Program-made: the position numbers and the translations under genes
In this document: in pieces, positions 6,943 through 17,600 of the stretch
How positions within the stretch are numbered: position 1 is the first letter of the stretch
Layout: each line of letters opens with the position of its first letter
Source: Luteibacter sp.
Lineage (GTDB): Bacteria; Pseudomonadota; Gammaproteobacteria; Xanthomonadales; Rhodanobacteraceae
Assembly (NCBI RefSeq): GCF_009912395.1
Contig: NZ_WNDO01000002.1
Coordinates: 124,001-188,000 of the forward strand
Reading direction: 5' to 3'
Length of the DNA: 64,000 nucleotides
Notes under the pieces: model-generated
Databases searched by the model: none
What the model was told of the DNA's origin: nothing
What the model saw: only the letters and a program-made list of their open reading frames with translations

Positions 6943-8361
6943 ATGGCGGACCCCGCGGCGCGCCTGCTCGAGCTCTTGCAGGCCGAGCAGCGGTACAACC
7001 AGCTGGCGTACATGTTCCCGGACCACGGGCCGCTCCGGCGGGAGTTGTACGCGAAGCACATGTCATTCATCACCCTCGGCGCGACCACGCGCGAGCGGTG
7101 TTTCATGGGCGGCAACGGTGTCGGCAAGTCGGTGCTCGGCGGCTTCGAAACTGCCTGTCACGCGACCGGGCGGTATCCCGACTGGTGGACCGGCTACCAG
7201 TTCAACCACTCGATCCCGATGTGGGTGGGCGGCGACACGAACGAAACCGTTCGCGACATCACGCAGGCGAAGCTGTTCGGCAACGTCGCGAAAGACCCCG
7301 AGCTGCTGGGCACCGGGCTCATCCCGCGCGATGCGATCGACGTCGATGGCATCCGGTTCCGGCCGAACACCAACCGCGCGATCGACTTCGCCCGGGTAAG
7401 GCACAAGGATGGTGGGTGGACCGTCATCAACCTGAAGAGCTACGAGCAGGGCCGAAAGGCTTGGCAGGGCACGGAGATTCCCTGGATCTGGCTCGACGAG
7501 GAACCGCCGCTCGATATCTACGTCGAGTGCGTCATGCGCGGCCGTACCACCGCCGGCAAGATCGCGCTCACCTTTACGCCGTTGTCGGGCTGGACCGACG
7601 TCGTCGACGGCTTCATGAAGTGGGAGCAGGCCCTCGCCGAGGGCGGCTCCAAACGCCTCATCACCTGCGGCTGGGACGACATCCCCCACCTCACCGAGCA
7701 GGAGAAGCGGGAACTCCTGGCGGCCACGCCGGGCTACCTCCGTGACGCCCGCCGCTACGGCACCCCGGTCGCCGGCAAAGGCAAGGTTTACACCGTGGAC
7801 GAAAAAGACTTCGTCATCCCGCCCATCCCGCTGCCGAACCACTATCGGCGCGTCTACGGTTTCGACGGTGGCTGGTACAACACAGCGGCCGTATGGCTGG
7901 CCTACGACAAGGACACGGACACTGTCTATCTGTACAGCGAGTACAAGCGCGGCGAGGTCGAGATTCCGATCCACGCCACGGCGATCAAGGCTCGCGGCAT
8001 CTGGATACCTGGTGTCGGCGATGCCGCTGCGATCAACCAGGGCGACGGCGAGCAGATCCTCAAGCTCTACAAGAAGGAAGGCCTGAAGCTGCGCCTTGCC
8101 GAGAAGTCCGTGGACGCCGGCTTGCAGGAAGTCCTGGGCCGCATCGCGACCGGCCGATTCAAGGTGTTCTCGACCTGCCAGAAATGGCTCGAGGAATACC
8201 GCCGCTACAGCTACGACGATCAGGGCCGCATCCGCAAGCAGGATGACCACCTGATGGACGCCACGCGCTACGGCGTCGTGAGCGGCCTGAAGATCGCTAC
8301 GACACCCCAGGTTGCCGCCGTGCAGCCGAACGAGGAATTGACCTTTGGCCTCTACCGCTGA
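6943..8361 (+). CDS. Phage terminase large subunit
   Basis: A 472-residue packaging motor. The ATPase domain has Walker A GGNGVGKS at residues 56-63 and Walker B with the catalytic Glu in IPWIWLDEEP (about 182-191). The nuclease domain begins near VYGFDGGWYN (about 305), whose Asp is the expected first metal ligand, and continues to DDHLMDATRYG near the end, a hallmark of the RNase H-like nuclease. It pumps phage DNA into the prohead through the portal encoded next. The portal gene starts 17 nt before this one ends, so translation is probably coupled. Confidence 0.92.
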   Translation: MADPAARLLELLQAEQRYNQLAYMFPDHGPLRRELYAKHMSFITLGATTRERCFMGGNGVGKSVLGGFETACHATGRYPDWWTGYQFNHSIPMWVGGDTNETVRDITQAKLFGNVAKDPELLGTGLIPRDAIDVDGIRFRPNTNRAIDFARVRHKDGGWTVINLKSYEQGRKAWQGTEIPWIWLDEEPPLDIYVECVMRGRTTAGKIALTFTPLSGWTDVVDGFMKWEQALAEGGSKRLITCGWDDIPHLTEQEKRELLAATPGYLRDARRYGTPVAGKGKVYTVDEKDFVIPPIPLPNHYRRVYGFDGGWYNTAAVWLAYDKDTDTVYLYSEYKRGEVEIPIHATAIKARGIWIPGVGDAAAINQGDGEQILKLYKKEGLKLRLAEKSVDAGLQEVLGRIATGRFKVFSTCQKWLEEYRRYSYDDQGRIRKQDDHLMDATRYGVVSGLKIATTPQVAAVQPNEELTFGLYR

Positions 8362-10789
8362 CCCCGCCTTCGATGGGCTCGATTCCGTCGAACTAGCCGC
8401 CGTCAAAGCGACGGTCAAGGAGAATCCGGAGCTGCTGCAACTGCCTGCTGAGCAGCAGCGCCAGGCTCTCGACGAGATTATCGGCTTCGTTCGCGATCAG
8501 CGGGTGGCCGCGCGCTCGCTCATCCAGGAGTTGGAGAAGAGCCGCGACAAGATCATTGCCAGCCGTGCGGAGGTCGAGCAGCGCTGGGTCGACGACATCA
8601 ACCAGTACGAGGGCGAGTCTCAGCTTCCGACGTCGAAGGAGTACTCCACTGAGGGGAACAACCGCGAGCGCGACACGCAGCCCAAGGTGAACCTGACGCG
8701 TGCCCGCACGAACATGGCCTCGGCGCGCATCGCCGACATGCTGTTCCCGGCCAACGACCGGAACTGGGATCTTCAGCCGCTTACCGATCGCATCGGACAG
8801 GCTGTGCGCGGCGCGGCCCAGCAGCAACAGCCCGTGCCGCAGCCCGGCATGCCAGGGCAGCCGCCGCAAGCGGCACCAGGTGGCGATCCAAACGCGATGC
8901 CCGTGCCGGGCTCTCCGGGGCAAGACCCCTCGGTCGTGGCCGCGGGCGCCGCCACAGCCGATAGCGACAAGGCCAAATGCGACGGCATGCGGGAGAAGAT
9001 CCAGAACCATCTGGACGACTCCCTGTACTCCGAGCACGGCCGCCGCGTGATCGAGGACGGCTGCAAGATCGGCGTGGGCGTGATGAAGGGGCCGTTCACC
9101 CGTCTGGTCCGCCGGAAGCGCTTCGGCTTCAGCCGCAACTCCGCCGGCAAGATGGTGGCCTTGCTGGACGTCACCGAGCAGCGCGTGCCGCAGTGCGCTC
9201 GCGTCGATCCCCGGTTCTTCTACCCCGCGGCCGCGCGGACGATGGAAGAATGCGAGCAGGTGTTCGAACTGCACCTGATGAGCCGGGCAGCGATCAAGGA
9301 ACTCGCCGGCCAGGACGGCATCGACAAGCCGGCCGCGGAACTCCTGCTGAAACAGGCGCCTGACCTCGGCAAGGTGGGCGACAACCTGCGGAAGTGGAAC
9401 CAGCGGTGCGTCCTCAAGGAAGAGATCGAGGGCCTGTACGCCGTGTGGGAGGCACACGTCATCCTGAACAAGGAACAGCTCGATGCGCTGGGCCTTGCCG
9501 ACCTACACGACGACGTCAACGCCATCCCGGTGGCGGAGCTCTGGTTCTCCCAGGGTGAACTGCTCCGCGCCTCGCTGTCCGTCCTCGAGGCCGACCGTCG
9601 ACCGCCGTACTGGACCTGGTGCTACGAGCGCGCGGACGACACGGTCTACGGCTACGGCATCCCCTGGCTGTACCGGAATCCGCAGCGCTCCATCGACAGC
9701 ATCTGGCTGATGCTGATGCACAACCTCGCGGTCAGCAGCGGGCCGCAGGTGTTCTACAAGAAGGGCATCGTCCGGCCCAAGGATGGGGTCTACAAGATCC
9801 GAGGGCCGAAGCTCTGGGAGGTGGAAAGCGAGGACGTCGAAGACGTCAGCAAGGTGTTCCGCGCCGAGACGATCCCGAATAACGCGCCTCAGCTGATGGA
9901 AGTTCTCGACCTCGCCATCAAGCTGGGTGACGACGAGATCTCGCTTCCGTCGATCGCGCAGGGCCAGCCCAACGAGGCAGTGCCTACTGCAGCCGGCCTC
10001 ATCCAGCTGCTGAACGCGTCGAATATTGTGCAGCGCCGCTGCGCGAAGTCTATGGACGATGACGTCATCTCGCCCATGATCGAGCGGTTCTACGTGTGGG
10101 AAATGCTGCACGGCACCGACGACAGCATCAAGGGCGACTTCGCCGTGTCGGCGCGCGGCACGAGCGTGCTGCTGCACAAGGACATCAAGGCCCAGCACCT
10201 CCAGATCATCGCCCAGATCACCGCCGACCCGCGCTTCGCCGTGTACCTGAAGGAAGGCGAATTCCTCCGCGAGATGTTCGAGGCGGCGGACGTCTCGTCG
10301 GAAGTCCTGCTCCGCACGGACGAGGAAGCCGACCAGATCCGTCAGCAGCAGGCCCAGGCTGCCCAGCAGGGCGCCGGTGCCGCTGACCAGGCGAAGGTGC
10401 AGGCCCTACAAGCCCAGACCGACCTGAAGCGGCAGCAGCTCGAACTACAGCAACAGCAGTGGCAGATCGAGCAGCAGCAGGCGGCCGAGCAGCGCGCGAT
10501 GCTCCACCAGGAGCGCATGGCCGAGTTGCAGGACAAGGCGGACGAGCGACGTGCGCGCCTGATGCTGAAGCAGATGGAGTTGCAAATCATGGCCGCCCAG
10601 CTGGCCACCAACAAGGACATCTCGCTCGCCGAGATCGAGAAGGATCTCCAGATCGCCCAGACCAGCAACAACCTCCAGCAGTTCCTCGGCACGATGAACG
10701 CGCGACTGAAGGCCGCGACCATCGCGAAGGACCAGCAGGAGATGAGCCTCAAGGTCGATCCCGCCAATGTCTCGGGGACCGGCATCTGA
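8345..10789 (+). CDS. Portal protein, P22-like, TTG start
   Basis: An 814-residue portal, the length expected for P22/SU10-type podoviral portals. It starts at TTG 8345 inside the terminase gene, with GAGGA at 8332-8336, 8 nt upstream. Recognisable segments include VDDINQYEGES...NLTRARTNMASARIADMLFP (about 80-140) and DDTVYGYGIPWLYRNPQRS in the stem region (about 430-448). A Pro/Gln-rich insert lies near 158-195. The last 130 residues are a Gln/Ala-rich coiled coil (the barrel region of P22 gp1). The dodecamer sits at the DNA-entry vertex. Confidence 0.88.
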   Translation: MASTADPAFDGLDSVELAAVKATVKENPELLQLPAEQQRQALDEIIGFVRDQRVAARSLIQELEKSRDKIIASRAEVEQRWVDDINQYEGESQLPTSKEYSTEGNNRERDTQPKVNLTRARTNMASARIADMLFPANDRNWDLQPLTDRIGQAVRGAAQQQQPVPQPGMPGQPPQAAPGGDPNAMPVPGSPGQDPSVVAAGAATADSDKAKCDGMREKIQNHLDDSLYSEHGRRVIEDGCKIGVGVMKGPFTRLVRRKRFGFSRNSAGKMVALLDVTEQRVPQCARVDPRFFYPAAARTMEECEQVFELHLMSRAAIKELAGQDGIDKPAAELLLKQAPDLGKVGDNLRKWNQRCVLKEEIEGLYAVWEAHVILNKEQLDALGLADLHDDVNAIPVAELWFSQGELLRASLSVLEADRRPPYWTWCYERADDTVYGYGIPWLYRNPQRSIDSIWLMLMHNLAVSSGPQVFYKKGIVRPKDGVYKIRGPKLWEVESEDVEDVSKVFRAETIPNNAPQLMEVLDLAIKLGDDEISLPSIAQGQPNEAVPTAAGLIQLLNASNIVQRRCAKSMDDDVISPMIERFYVWEMLHGTDDSIKGDFAVSARGTSVLLHKDIKAQHLQIIAQITADPRFAVYLKEGEFLREMFEAADVSSEVLLRTDEEADQIRQQQAQAAQQGAGAADQAKVQALQAQTDLKRQQLELQQQQWQIEQQQAAEQRAMLHQERMAELQDKADERRARLMLKQMELQIMAAQLATNKDISLAEIEKDLQIAQTSNNLQQFLGTMNARLKAATIAKDQQEMSLKVDPANVSGTGI

Positions 10790-11010
10790 TGAAGATCGAT
10801 ATCCGTTCCGATACCTGGAAGGAAGTTACCGGGTGGGCCGACGGCCGCCTGGTCAAAGCCCGTGCGGCGCTGGAGAGCGACGCGACGGACCACGAGCAAA
10901 CGCTCGCGCTCCGCGCGCAGATCAAGGTGCTCAAAGCACTTCTCGAACTGCCCAACGCCACATCCACAACGACCGAATCCGAAGTCGCCTTCGGAATCGA
11001 GCCCCCGTGA
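10789..11010 (+). CDS. Small phage protein following the portal
   Basis: A 73-residue protein whose ATG overlaps the portal stop. It reads MKIDIRSDTWKEVTGW, then a helical hairpin containing LRAQIKVLKALLELP. Small two-helix proteins are often encoded between portal and scaffold in podoviruses and related prophages; their function is not established. The composition is acidic-helical with no membrane segment. It may act in head assembly, judging by its neighbours only. Confidence 0.65.
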   Translation: MKIDIRSDTWKEVTGWADGRLVKARAALESDATDHEQTLALRAQIKVLKALLELPNATSTTTESEVAFGIEPP

Positions 11011-11017
11011 GCAGACC

Positions 11018-12079
11018 ATGACCGACGAAACCAAGACCCTCAGCGAAGACGAGCAGTTCGCCGCGATGACTACCGGCAACCCCCTGTTCGGTGAAAACAA
11101 TGCCGGCGGCCCGCCAGCGAATGTCACCGTGACGGAAGAGGGAGCCGATACGCGGGTGGACGATGCCGGCGGTGACACCGCCTCGGCCGCCGACGATGGG
11201 CAGGATGGCCAGGGGGCAGGGGATGGCACGGCTGCCCAGCCTGGCACCGATGGCACTCCAGCCGCCGCCACCGGCGCGGAGGAGCCGTTCCCCGGGTACT
11301 CGTCGCTGAGCCCCGAAGTGCGCGAGGCCTTCGACAACGTGTCGAAGGAGCGGCGCAAGTTCGAGAACGATTACAAGGCGCTGCACGGGATGATGGCTCC
11401 CACGCAGCGGCAGAACGCGGAATTGCGCCGGCAGCACGATGCGCTGTCGGCGCGAATCCAGCAACTGGAGCAGCTCGAGCGGACGCAACGGGACGCGTCC
11501 GCCGCCAAGGATGAGGCCCTGAAAGGACTCGAGGACTGGGCCAATCAGTTCCCCGAGGAATCCAAGATGCTTATGGCTCTGGTGAATCCTTTGCGGGATA
11601 AGGTGACCGCCCTCGAAGGGCAGCTCAACGCTGCCCGAGCCGAGCTTGGCTCGCTATCGACCGAACGTCAGCAGGCCGCGCTGGAACGCGAAGTCAGCGC
11701 CCTGGAAGAACAGCACGCCGATTGGCGCGAAATCCATGCCAGTCCCGATTACTGGGAGTGGCTGAACCGCCAGACGCCGGGCATCCAGGCGCTCAACGCA
11801 TCCATGTTCGCCGGCGACACGATCCACCTGCTCAATCTCTACAAGGGCAACCGTGTTGCCGCCGCACCCGCGGCGGTCTCTGCCTCCGTGCCGGCTACCC
11901 AGACCGGCACCGCCGATGCGATCCAGCAACGGCGCACGCAAGCGCTCGAACGTGGCACGGCTCCTACCGTCCGCGGTTCCGAATCCACCGGCAAGCCGGG
12001 CGAGAATCGGGATGCCGCACTGACGGACGACGATGCCGCCTTCCTGCAGCTTGTGGGTGACAACCCCAATTTCCGTTAA
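11018..12079 (+). CDS. Phage scaffolding protein
   Basis: From the ATG at 11018 the product is 353 residues. The N-terminal 90 residues are acidic and Gly/Ala-rich, probably disordered. The centre (about 95-240) is a long coiled coil (LRRQHDALSARIQQLEQLER, LEGQLNAARAELGSL). The C-terminal part has YWEWLNRQTPGIQALNAS and ends LVGDNPNFR. This composition and its place between portal and major capsid identify a scaffold that organises capsomers and leaves before or during packaging. Sequence-level family is not recognised; the call rests on architecture and synteny. Confidence 0.75.
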   Translation: MTDETKTLSEDEQFAAMTTGNPLFGENNAGGPPANVTVTEEGADTRVDDAGGDTASAADDGQDGQGAGDGTAAQPGTDGTPAAATGAEEPFPGYSSLSPEVREAFDNVSKERRKFENDYKALHGMMAPTQRQNAELRRQHDALSARIQQLEQLERTQRDASAAKDEALKGLEDWANQFPEESKMLMALVNPLRDKVTALEGQLNAARAELGSLSTERQQAALEREVSALEEQHADWREIHASPDYWEWLNRQTPGIQALNASMFAGDTIHLLNLYKGNRVAAAPAAVSASVPATQTGTADAIQQRRTQALERGTAPTVRGSESTGKPGENRDAALTDDDAAFLQLVGDNPNFR

Positions 12080-12095
12080 TTAGAGGATTGCCGTC

Positions 12096-13124
12096 ATGGC
12101 ACAGCGTCAGTATCAGCCCATTGCGGGCGTGTCCGCTCCCATCTATTGCGAAGCCAAGGTGCTCGAGCGCGCCGGCCCGCACATCTGCCTCGACCTCGCC
12201 GCCGACATGAAGCCGGTGCCGAAGAACGCAGGTAACGCCGTCAACTTCCGCCGCTGGCGGAACCCGGCGGTGAACGAAACCCCGAACGCCGAGGGCGTCA
12301 CGCCGACCTCCCGCGCGCTCGCGCACGACGACTACAACACCACCATCAACCGCTTCGCGGAGGTGTTCGAAGAGTCGCGTTACAACTACGACCTGGACGT
12401 GTGGGACAGCGTGAAGGGTGCCGCGGACGTGCTGGGCGACCTGATCCAGCGCACCCGCGAGCGCGTTCGCTACAACACCGCCAAGGCCGGCTCGGCCGTG
12501 TCGTACAACAGCCCGGCGGTGACCACCCGTGCGGGCGTGAACGGCGCGATCAGCGTCGGCCGCCTGGACGTGGCCACGCGTGCGCTGGAAGCGAACAAGG
12601 CGATGACCTTCACGCAGATGATCCGCGCGTCGACCGCGGTCAGTACGGCGGGCGTGGAGCCGGCGTACTTCGCCTTCGGCCACACCGACCTCATGCCGGA
12701 CCTGCGTCGCCTCCCGGGCTTCCGCACCGTGCCGGAGATGTCGAACCTGCCGGCGGAGGCCAAGAGCCCGCTGCTGCGCGGTGCCCTCGGCTCGGTCCTG
12801 TTCTTCCTCTCGCCGGAACTGGAGCCGTTCTACGGCGCCGGCGCGGCCGTGGGTAGCACGGGCATGAAGTCGCGCGATGGCACCAACGTGGACGTCTACC
12901 CGCTGACGATCTTCGGTCAGCACGCGCTGGGCAGCATCGCCCTGCGCGGCTCCGGCCCGGCCGGTCGCGGCGCGGTCAAGGTCAGCATCCTCGACCAGCC
13001 CGACAAGTCCGACCCGACGAACGAGCGCGTGTACATCGCGGCGGCCTGGTACGACGCGGCGCTGCGCCTCTCGGAAGAGTGGATCCAGCGCATCGAAGTC
13101 GGCGTCACCGCCAACCCGACCTAA
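12096..13124 (+). CDS. Major capsid protein, N4-gp56 type
   Basis: A 342-residue HK97-fold-type capsid protein. Its pattern resembles the N4-gp56 family: an early KVLERAG...LDLAADMKPVPKNAGNAVNF RR segment, then TINRFAEVFEESRYNYDLD and LIQRTRERVRYNTAKAGS, and a late stretch DVYPLTIFGQHALGSIALRG. It is the main shell protein of the head. A strong hairpin terminator follows, which would set high expression of this gene relative to the downstream tail genes. A GAGG ribosome site is present before the ATG. Confidence 0.82.
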   Translation: MAQRQYQPIAGVSAPIYCEAKVLERAGPHICLDLAADMKPVPKNAGNAVNFRRWRNPAVNETPNAEGVTPTSRALAHDDYNTTINRFAEVFEESRYNYDLDVWDSVKGAADVLGDLIQRTRERVRYNTAKAGSAVSYNSPAVTTRAGVNGAISVGRLDVATRALEANKAMTFTQMIRASTAVSTAGVEPAYFAFGHTDLMPDLRRLPGFRTVPEMSNLPAEAKSPLLRGALGSVLFFLSPELEPFYGAGAAVGSTGMKSRDGTNVDVYPLTIFGQHALGSIALRGSGPAGRGAVKVSILDQPDKSDPTNERVYIAAAWYDAALRLSEEWIQRIEVGVTANPT

Positions 13125-13164
13125 CGCCGTAGGACCGGCACCCGTCAGCTTCGGCTGACCCTTC

Positions 13165-13194
13165 GAGACCCCGCTTCGGCGGGGTCTCTCTTTT
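13165..13194 (+). terminator. Rho-independent terminator after the major capsid gene
   Basis: GAGACCCCGC, a TTC loop and GGCGGGGTCTC form a long GC-rich stem followed by TCTCTTTT. It lies 40 nt past the capsid stop and 10 nt before the next gene. Partial read-through would give more capsid than tail mRNA. Confidence 0.8.
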
Positions 13195-13204
13195 CGAGGC
13201 TCCC

Positions 13205-13972
13205 ATGACCCAACCCACCGACAACGACAAGAAGCAGCTGCTGGAATGGATGCGCGCCGGCTTCGCCGACCTCGAGCGTGACGACCTGAAGAAGGCGGCC
13301 GAGATGCTGAGCGTCGAGTACGCGCCCACGACCAACAACGAGACGCTGCGCAAGAAGCTGCGCGAGGCCATCGGCACGGTCGAAGGCACCTTGCCGCCTC
13401 CGAGCGTCGAAGCGATCGCCGCCGCAGCGCCCAAGCCCGCCGCCGCAGGTTTCACGCTGTCGTCGACGCCGCCGAACCTCGGGCCATCCGGCCGCTGGGG
13501 CGGTCGCTACCGCCGCGTCCGGCTGTCCAAGACGGACTACTACCAGAACTTCGTGGGCTTCCCGATCTCGTGGGAAGGCCAGATCAAGTACTTCCACTTC
13601 GATACCGAGCTGGACATGCCGTGGCCCTACTACGAGGCGCTGCGCAACATGATCGAGATCCAGGTGAGCAAGGATCTCTCGGCGGATGGCCGCAGCGTCA
13701 TCACCAAGGAGACGCGCCGCCCCGTGATCCCGTTCTCCGACCTGGGCGACACCCCCGGAACGGAAGGGCTGCCGTGCTCCATGATCGAGTACGTGCAGGA
13801 GGTGGCGAAGTCCTCGAGCCATTTCGCCGGGGCGACCCGCCGCGACCTCGTCCGCGTGATGCGGTGGCTGCATGGGCCGCAGACCAACGTCACCACGAAG
13901 GAGATGAGCGACGAAGAAATTCGCGACGAGCTCCTGACCTTCATCGGCGTCGACATCTACGCGGACGCTTAA
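13205..13972 (+). CDS. Conserved phage structural protein of unknown role
   Basis: A 255-residue protein between the major capsid and head-tail adaptor. Residues 1-60 are helical and charged and 61-90 are a Pro/Ala linker. From 95 on there is a globular domain with RWGGRYRRVRLSKTDYY, NFVGFPISWEGQIKYFHF and PWPYYEALRNM. The C-terminus has TTKEMSDEEIRDELLTFIGVDI. The position suggests a head-completion or capsid-associated protein. I do not recognise the family. Confidence 0.65.
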   Translation: MTQPTDNDKKQLLEWMRAGFADLERDDLKKAAEMLSVEYAPTTNNETLRKKLREAIGTVEGTLPPPSVEAIAAAAPKPAAAGFTLSSTPPNLGPSGRWGGRYRRVRLSKTDYYQNFVGFPISWEGQIKYFHFDTELDMPWPYYEALRNMIEIQVSKDLSADGRSVITKETRRPVIPFSDLGDTPGTEGLPCSMIEYVQEVAKSSSHFAGATRRDLVRVMRWLHGPQTNVTTKEMSDEEIRDELLTFIGVDIYADA

Positions 13973-13975
13973 GCC

Positions 13976-14674
13976 ATGGCGACCTTCCTGGAACTGTGCA
14001 AGGACGTGCACCGCATCGCCCGTATCGGGGAAGACCCGCCGGGGACGGCGCCCGAAACCGTGGTCGGCCAGGAAGGTGTCCTCTTCGAGGTGATCAACTG
14101 GGTACAGGACGCGTACCGCGACATCCAGGAAGACCAGCGGGATTGGGCCTTCCGGGAGCGATCGGCCACCGTAACGATCGGCACGGTTCGCACTGTCGAC
14201 GCGCTCCTGCTCCCAGACGACTACGAAGCGCTGCGCCCCTTCACGGCGGACTTCCGGCACCGGAACATCCTGGTGGCCCCGACAGGCACGGCGCCTTCCG
14301 CCTCGCAACCGGTGTGGTTCATCGAATGGGAGGACTGGCGCGGCGGCCGCTACGAGCGCGGGCAGGCGGCGGGGGCCACGGGCATGCCGGGATACTTCAC
14401 GGTGATGCCCGACGGGGCGTTGCGGTTCGACAGGACGCCGGACGCACCGCTCGATATCATCATCGCCTACCGCCGGTCGGTGCACGAGCTGCTGGCGGAC
14501 AGTGATGTACCCATCCTGCCGCCGCAGCACCACCAGGCCATCGTCTGGCGTGCGCTGATGTCCTACGCTGACTCGCGGGAGAAGACGCAGGAGTCGTACC
14601 AGAAGTGGGAGCGCCGACGGAACCAGGCGATGGCGCGTCTTTACCGCGAGCAGCTGCCCGAGCTGGGGTTCTGA
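13976..14674 (+). CDS. Head-to-tail adaptor protein (SU10/P22-gp4-like)
   Basis: A 232-residue protein with the adaptor signature: an N-terminal helix with FEVINWVQDAYRDIQEDQRDW (residues about 36-56), a beta-region with LLLPDDYEALRPF, and a C-terminal helical bundle with HHQAIVWRALMSYADSREKT...YQKWERRRNQAMARLYRE. This matches podoviral adaptors that bind the bottom of the portal and receive the tail nozzle. Its order after the capsid and before a 1,005-residue tail protein fits. It starts 3 nt after the preceding stop. Confidence 0.75.
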   Translation: MATFLELCKDVHRIARIGEDPPGTAPETVVGQEGVLFEVINWVQDAYRDIQEDQRDWAFRERSATVTIGTVRTVDALLLPDDYEALRPFTADFRHRNILVAPTGTAPSASQPVWFIEWEDWRGGRYERGQAAGATGMPGYFTVMPDGALRFDRTPDAPLDIIIAYRRSVHELLADSDVPILPPQHHQAIVWRALMSYADSREKTQESYQKWERRRNQAMARLYREQLPELGF

Positions 14675-14677
14675 CCG

Positions 14678-17600
14678 ATGCAGTCGTACGCGCTCAAGGG
14701 AGGGCTTGACCTTTCCACCTCGAAGGCGGAGGTCAACCCCGGCACGCTGCTCGACTGCCTCAACTACGAGGTGTCCGATCGCGACGGCTACACCCGCATC
14801 GCGGGCTTCGAACGTTTCGACGGTCAGTTCCGCATCGCCGAATTCCGCTCCGTGCGGATGAGGGGGGAGTTGGTCAGCGGCAGCTTCCTGCCCGGTGATG
14901 AGGTCATCACTGGGGGGCATAGCGGCTTCGTGACCTCTGGTCCGCGCGGTGCTGGCTGGGCGCTCTACATGCTCTGTCACAGCCGCGACCCGTGGCCGCT
15001 CGAGTTGCCGGCGACGATCACCAACCTGTCGCGCGACGGCAGTGCGCTGGTAACCGCGGCGGATCTTCTCCCGGATCCGGTGGGCAAGCAGAAGGTCGTG
15101 AACACCGCGAGGAAGGCGCTTGCCGACGCGGCGCGGCCGCTCGTCGGATTGGTGCCGGGAAACCCCGACACGCCGGTGGCCGGTGTCTTCTGGTTCAAGA
15201 ACCGCCTGTACGCCATCCGTGACTACCCGCTGATCTGGTTCGAATCGGCGAAGCAGTGGCCGTTCCGCGTCGGCGACCAGGTGACGATGCCGGGCGGCGT
15301 GTACGTGGTGATCGCCGTGCACTACACCAGCCAGGCGTACCTCGCCGGCTACATGGTGCTGTGGCCCCTTGGCCAGGACGGCAAGCCCATGACGGTGGCG
15401 CCGCGGCCCGGCGACCAGGTCACGCGCCCGTCCCAGTACTTCGGCTTCGATACGGCCGGCTCCGCCATGGGCGAATTGCCCGCGGCGATGATGGGACCGC
15501 TGAGCTATGGCGACGGCAAGGCGACGGTGACCAGCCCCGGCGAGAGCGTGCAGCCGGAGAACGACGATCTGAGCGTGCGCGCGTATCGCACGCCGGCAGG
15601 ATTGTGGAAGGCAACGGCCAGCGGTTGGCAGCCCGTCGACCTCAAGCGCGAGGCGCAGTTCAGTTCCGGCACGTCCGCGTTCGGCCAGTTCATCAGCACC
15701 AATATCGGGATCGGCGCGGCACCGCTGCAGAGTGGCTACAAGGCAGGCTCCAAGGCCTTGCTCGACGGTGTCGACGTGACGGCTGAAGTCGCCGCCGATG
15801 ATGGCAGTGGAGCCGCCCTGACCGGAAACGTCAGCGACGAGTTGCGCGTGACCGGCTGCGAGCTGTCTGCGATTCCCGATACCGCCACCATTCTGGGCAT
15901 CGAGGTGCGCGTCAAGCGCCATGCCGATGTGGGCCACAAGGTCGAGGACTACATCGCCGAACTCATCGGCATCGACGGCACGAGCACGAACAAGGCCCGT
16001 CAGGTGACGTGGGACACCGATGAAACCGAGGTGGTCTACGGTGGTGAGGATGACCTCTGGGGCAATGACAACCTCACCCCGCGCACGGTGAAGGATGCCG
16101 CCTTCGGATTCCGTCTCGTTACCCAGGCGGTCGATGCCGTGCCGCAGGGCGCCATTAACCGCGTCTCGATGCAGGTGTACTACCGCCGGCGCGACGCGGC
16201 GATCTACGTATGGACCGGCACGCTCGACATCCCGGTGAACCTGGTCGACGCGCAGCTCATCACCGGCAGCTACGTTGACGGTGACGCGGCGGGGTGGCTC
16301 GTTCTCGATATCCCCGGAGCCAGCTGGGCGCCGTCCATCGGCAATGGCATGCAGATCCGCTCGGCGCCGGCTGGCGGCGGTGACCTCCTGGCCACGGTGT
16401 CCAGCGGGGACCAGCCGATCCGCCTACCGGGCTGGCCAGACCTTCAGGCGAACCGGAGCCAGTACCGGTTCCTGGCCACGAACTACTACGGCATGGCGGA
16501 CTACGAGGCTGTTTACGGTGTCTCCGGTGCGTCGCCTGCCTTCACCTATGACGGCTCGCGGCTCTTGTGGATTCGCACCCCGGTCGACCCCCAGCAGGAT
16601 CTTCCTCGCCATATCGCGCGCCATGGGGCGTCGCTGGTGCTGGGCTATTACCAGGGCGCCTACATCCTCAGCCCGCCCGGTGATCCGCTCAACTTCCGCG
16701 GCGAGGATGGCGCGGCCAGCATCGAGATCGGCCAGCACCTCACCAACCTGATGCCGGCGATGGGCGACGCGCTGCTGGTGGTCGGCGAGACGAAGACGCT
16801 CGCCCTCCACGGCACCGATGCCGACAGCTACGACCAGCAGACGGTCTCGGACAACCGCGGCGGCATCGAATACACCGGCGCCGATATCGGTCGCCTTCTG
16901 GTCGCGGATGCCGTGGGTATCGCCGCAGCGGACGCCACTCAAGCGTTCGGCGACCTCAGCCGTTCCTATCTGTCGATGAAGGTGCAGGCCTGGCTGAAAC
17001 CACGGTTGCAGGCTGTCGCGAACGGCACGATGCCGCTGCAGCAGGTCGTCGGCGCGATCGCGGTGCGTTCGAAGAACCAATACCGCCTGTATTTCCGCGA
17101 TGGCTACTACATCACCGGCACGCCAACGGCGGCTTCCGGCGATACCCCGGAGTTCACGCTGCAACGGTACTTCGCCACGGCGGGCGATCCCGACATGCCG
17201 GACCAGCCGTTCCCGATTTCCACCGTGGGCGTTGGTATCGACGATCTCGGTCGGGAGCGCATCTTCGGCAGCTTCGACGCGGACGCCAATCGCGGCTACG
17301 TCTTCGAGATGGATCACGGCACGACCTTCGACGGCGCGCCGTACCTCTCCTACGTCGTGCTCAACCCGCTGTCGTTCAGCGACAGCGTGATGCTGAAGCG
17401 CTTCGACCGGATGTTCGTGCTCGGCCAGGCCGAGGGCTACGCGAAGGTCAGGCTGAGCCGGAGCGTGAACTACGGCGTGCCCGATGGCACCAAGGCCTTC
17501 CCCTTCACCCTCGGCGACCCGCTGGCCAGTGCCGGCACGTTCCCGGCACGTGGCGTCGCCGATGCCCCCATCGAGGGGTACGAGGTGACCGTGCGATTCG

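Noticed and set aside
13145..15937. Long open frame of 930 codons on the - strand
   Set aside because: It lies antisense to three well-supported phage genes, has no family-like segments, and its openness follows from GC-rich third positions of the + strand genes.
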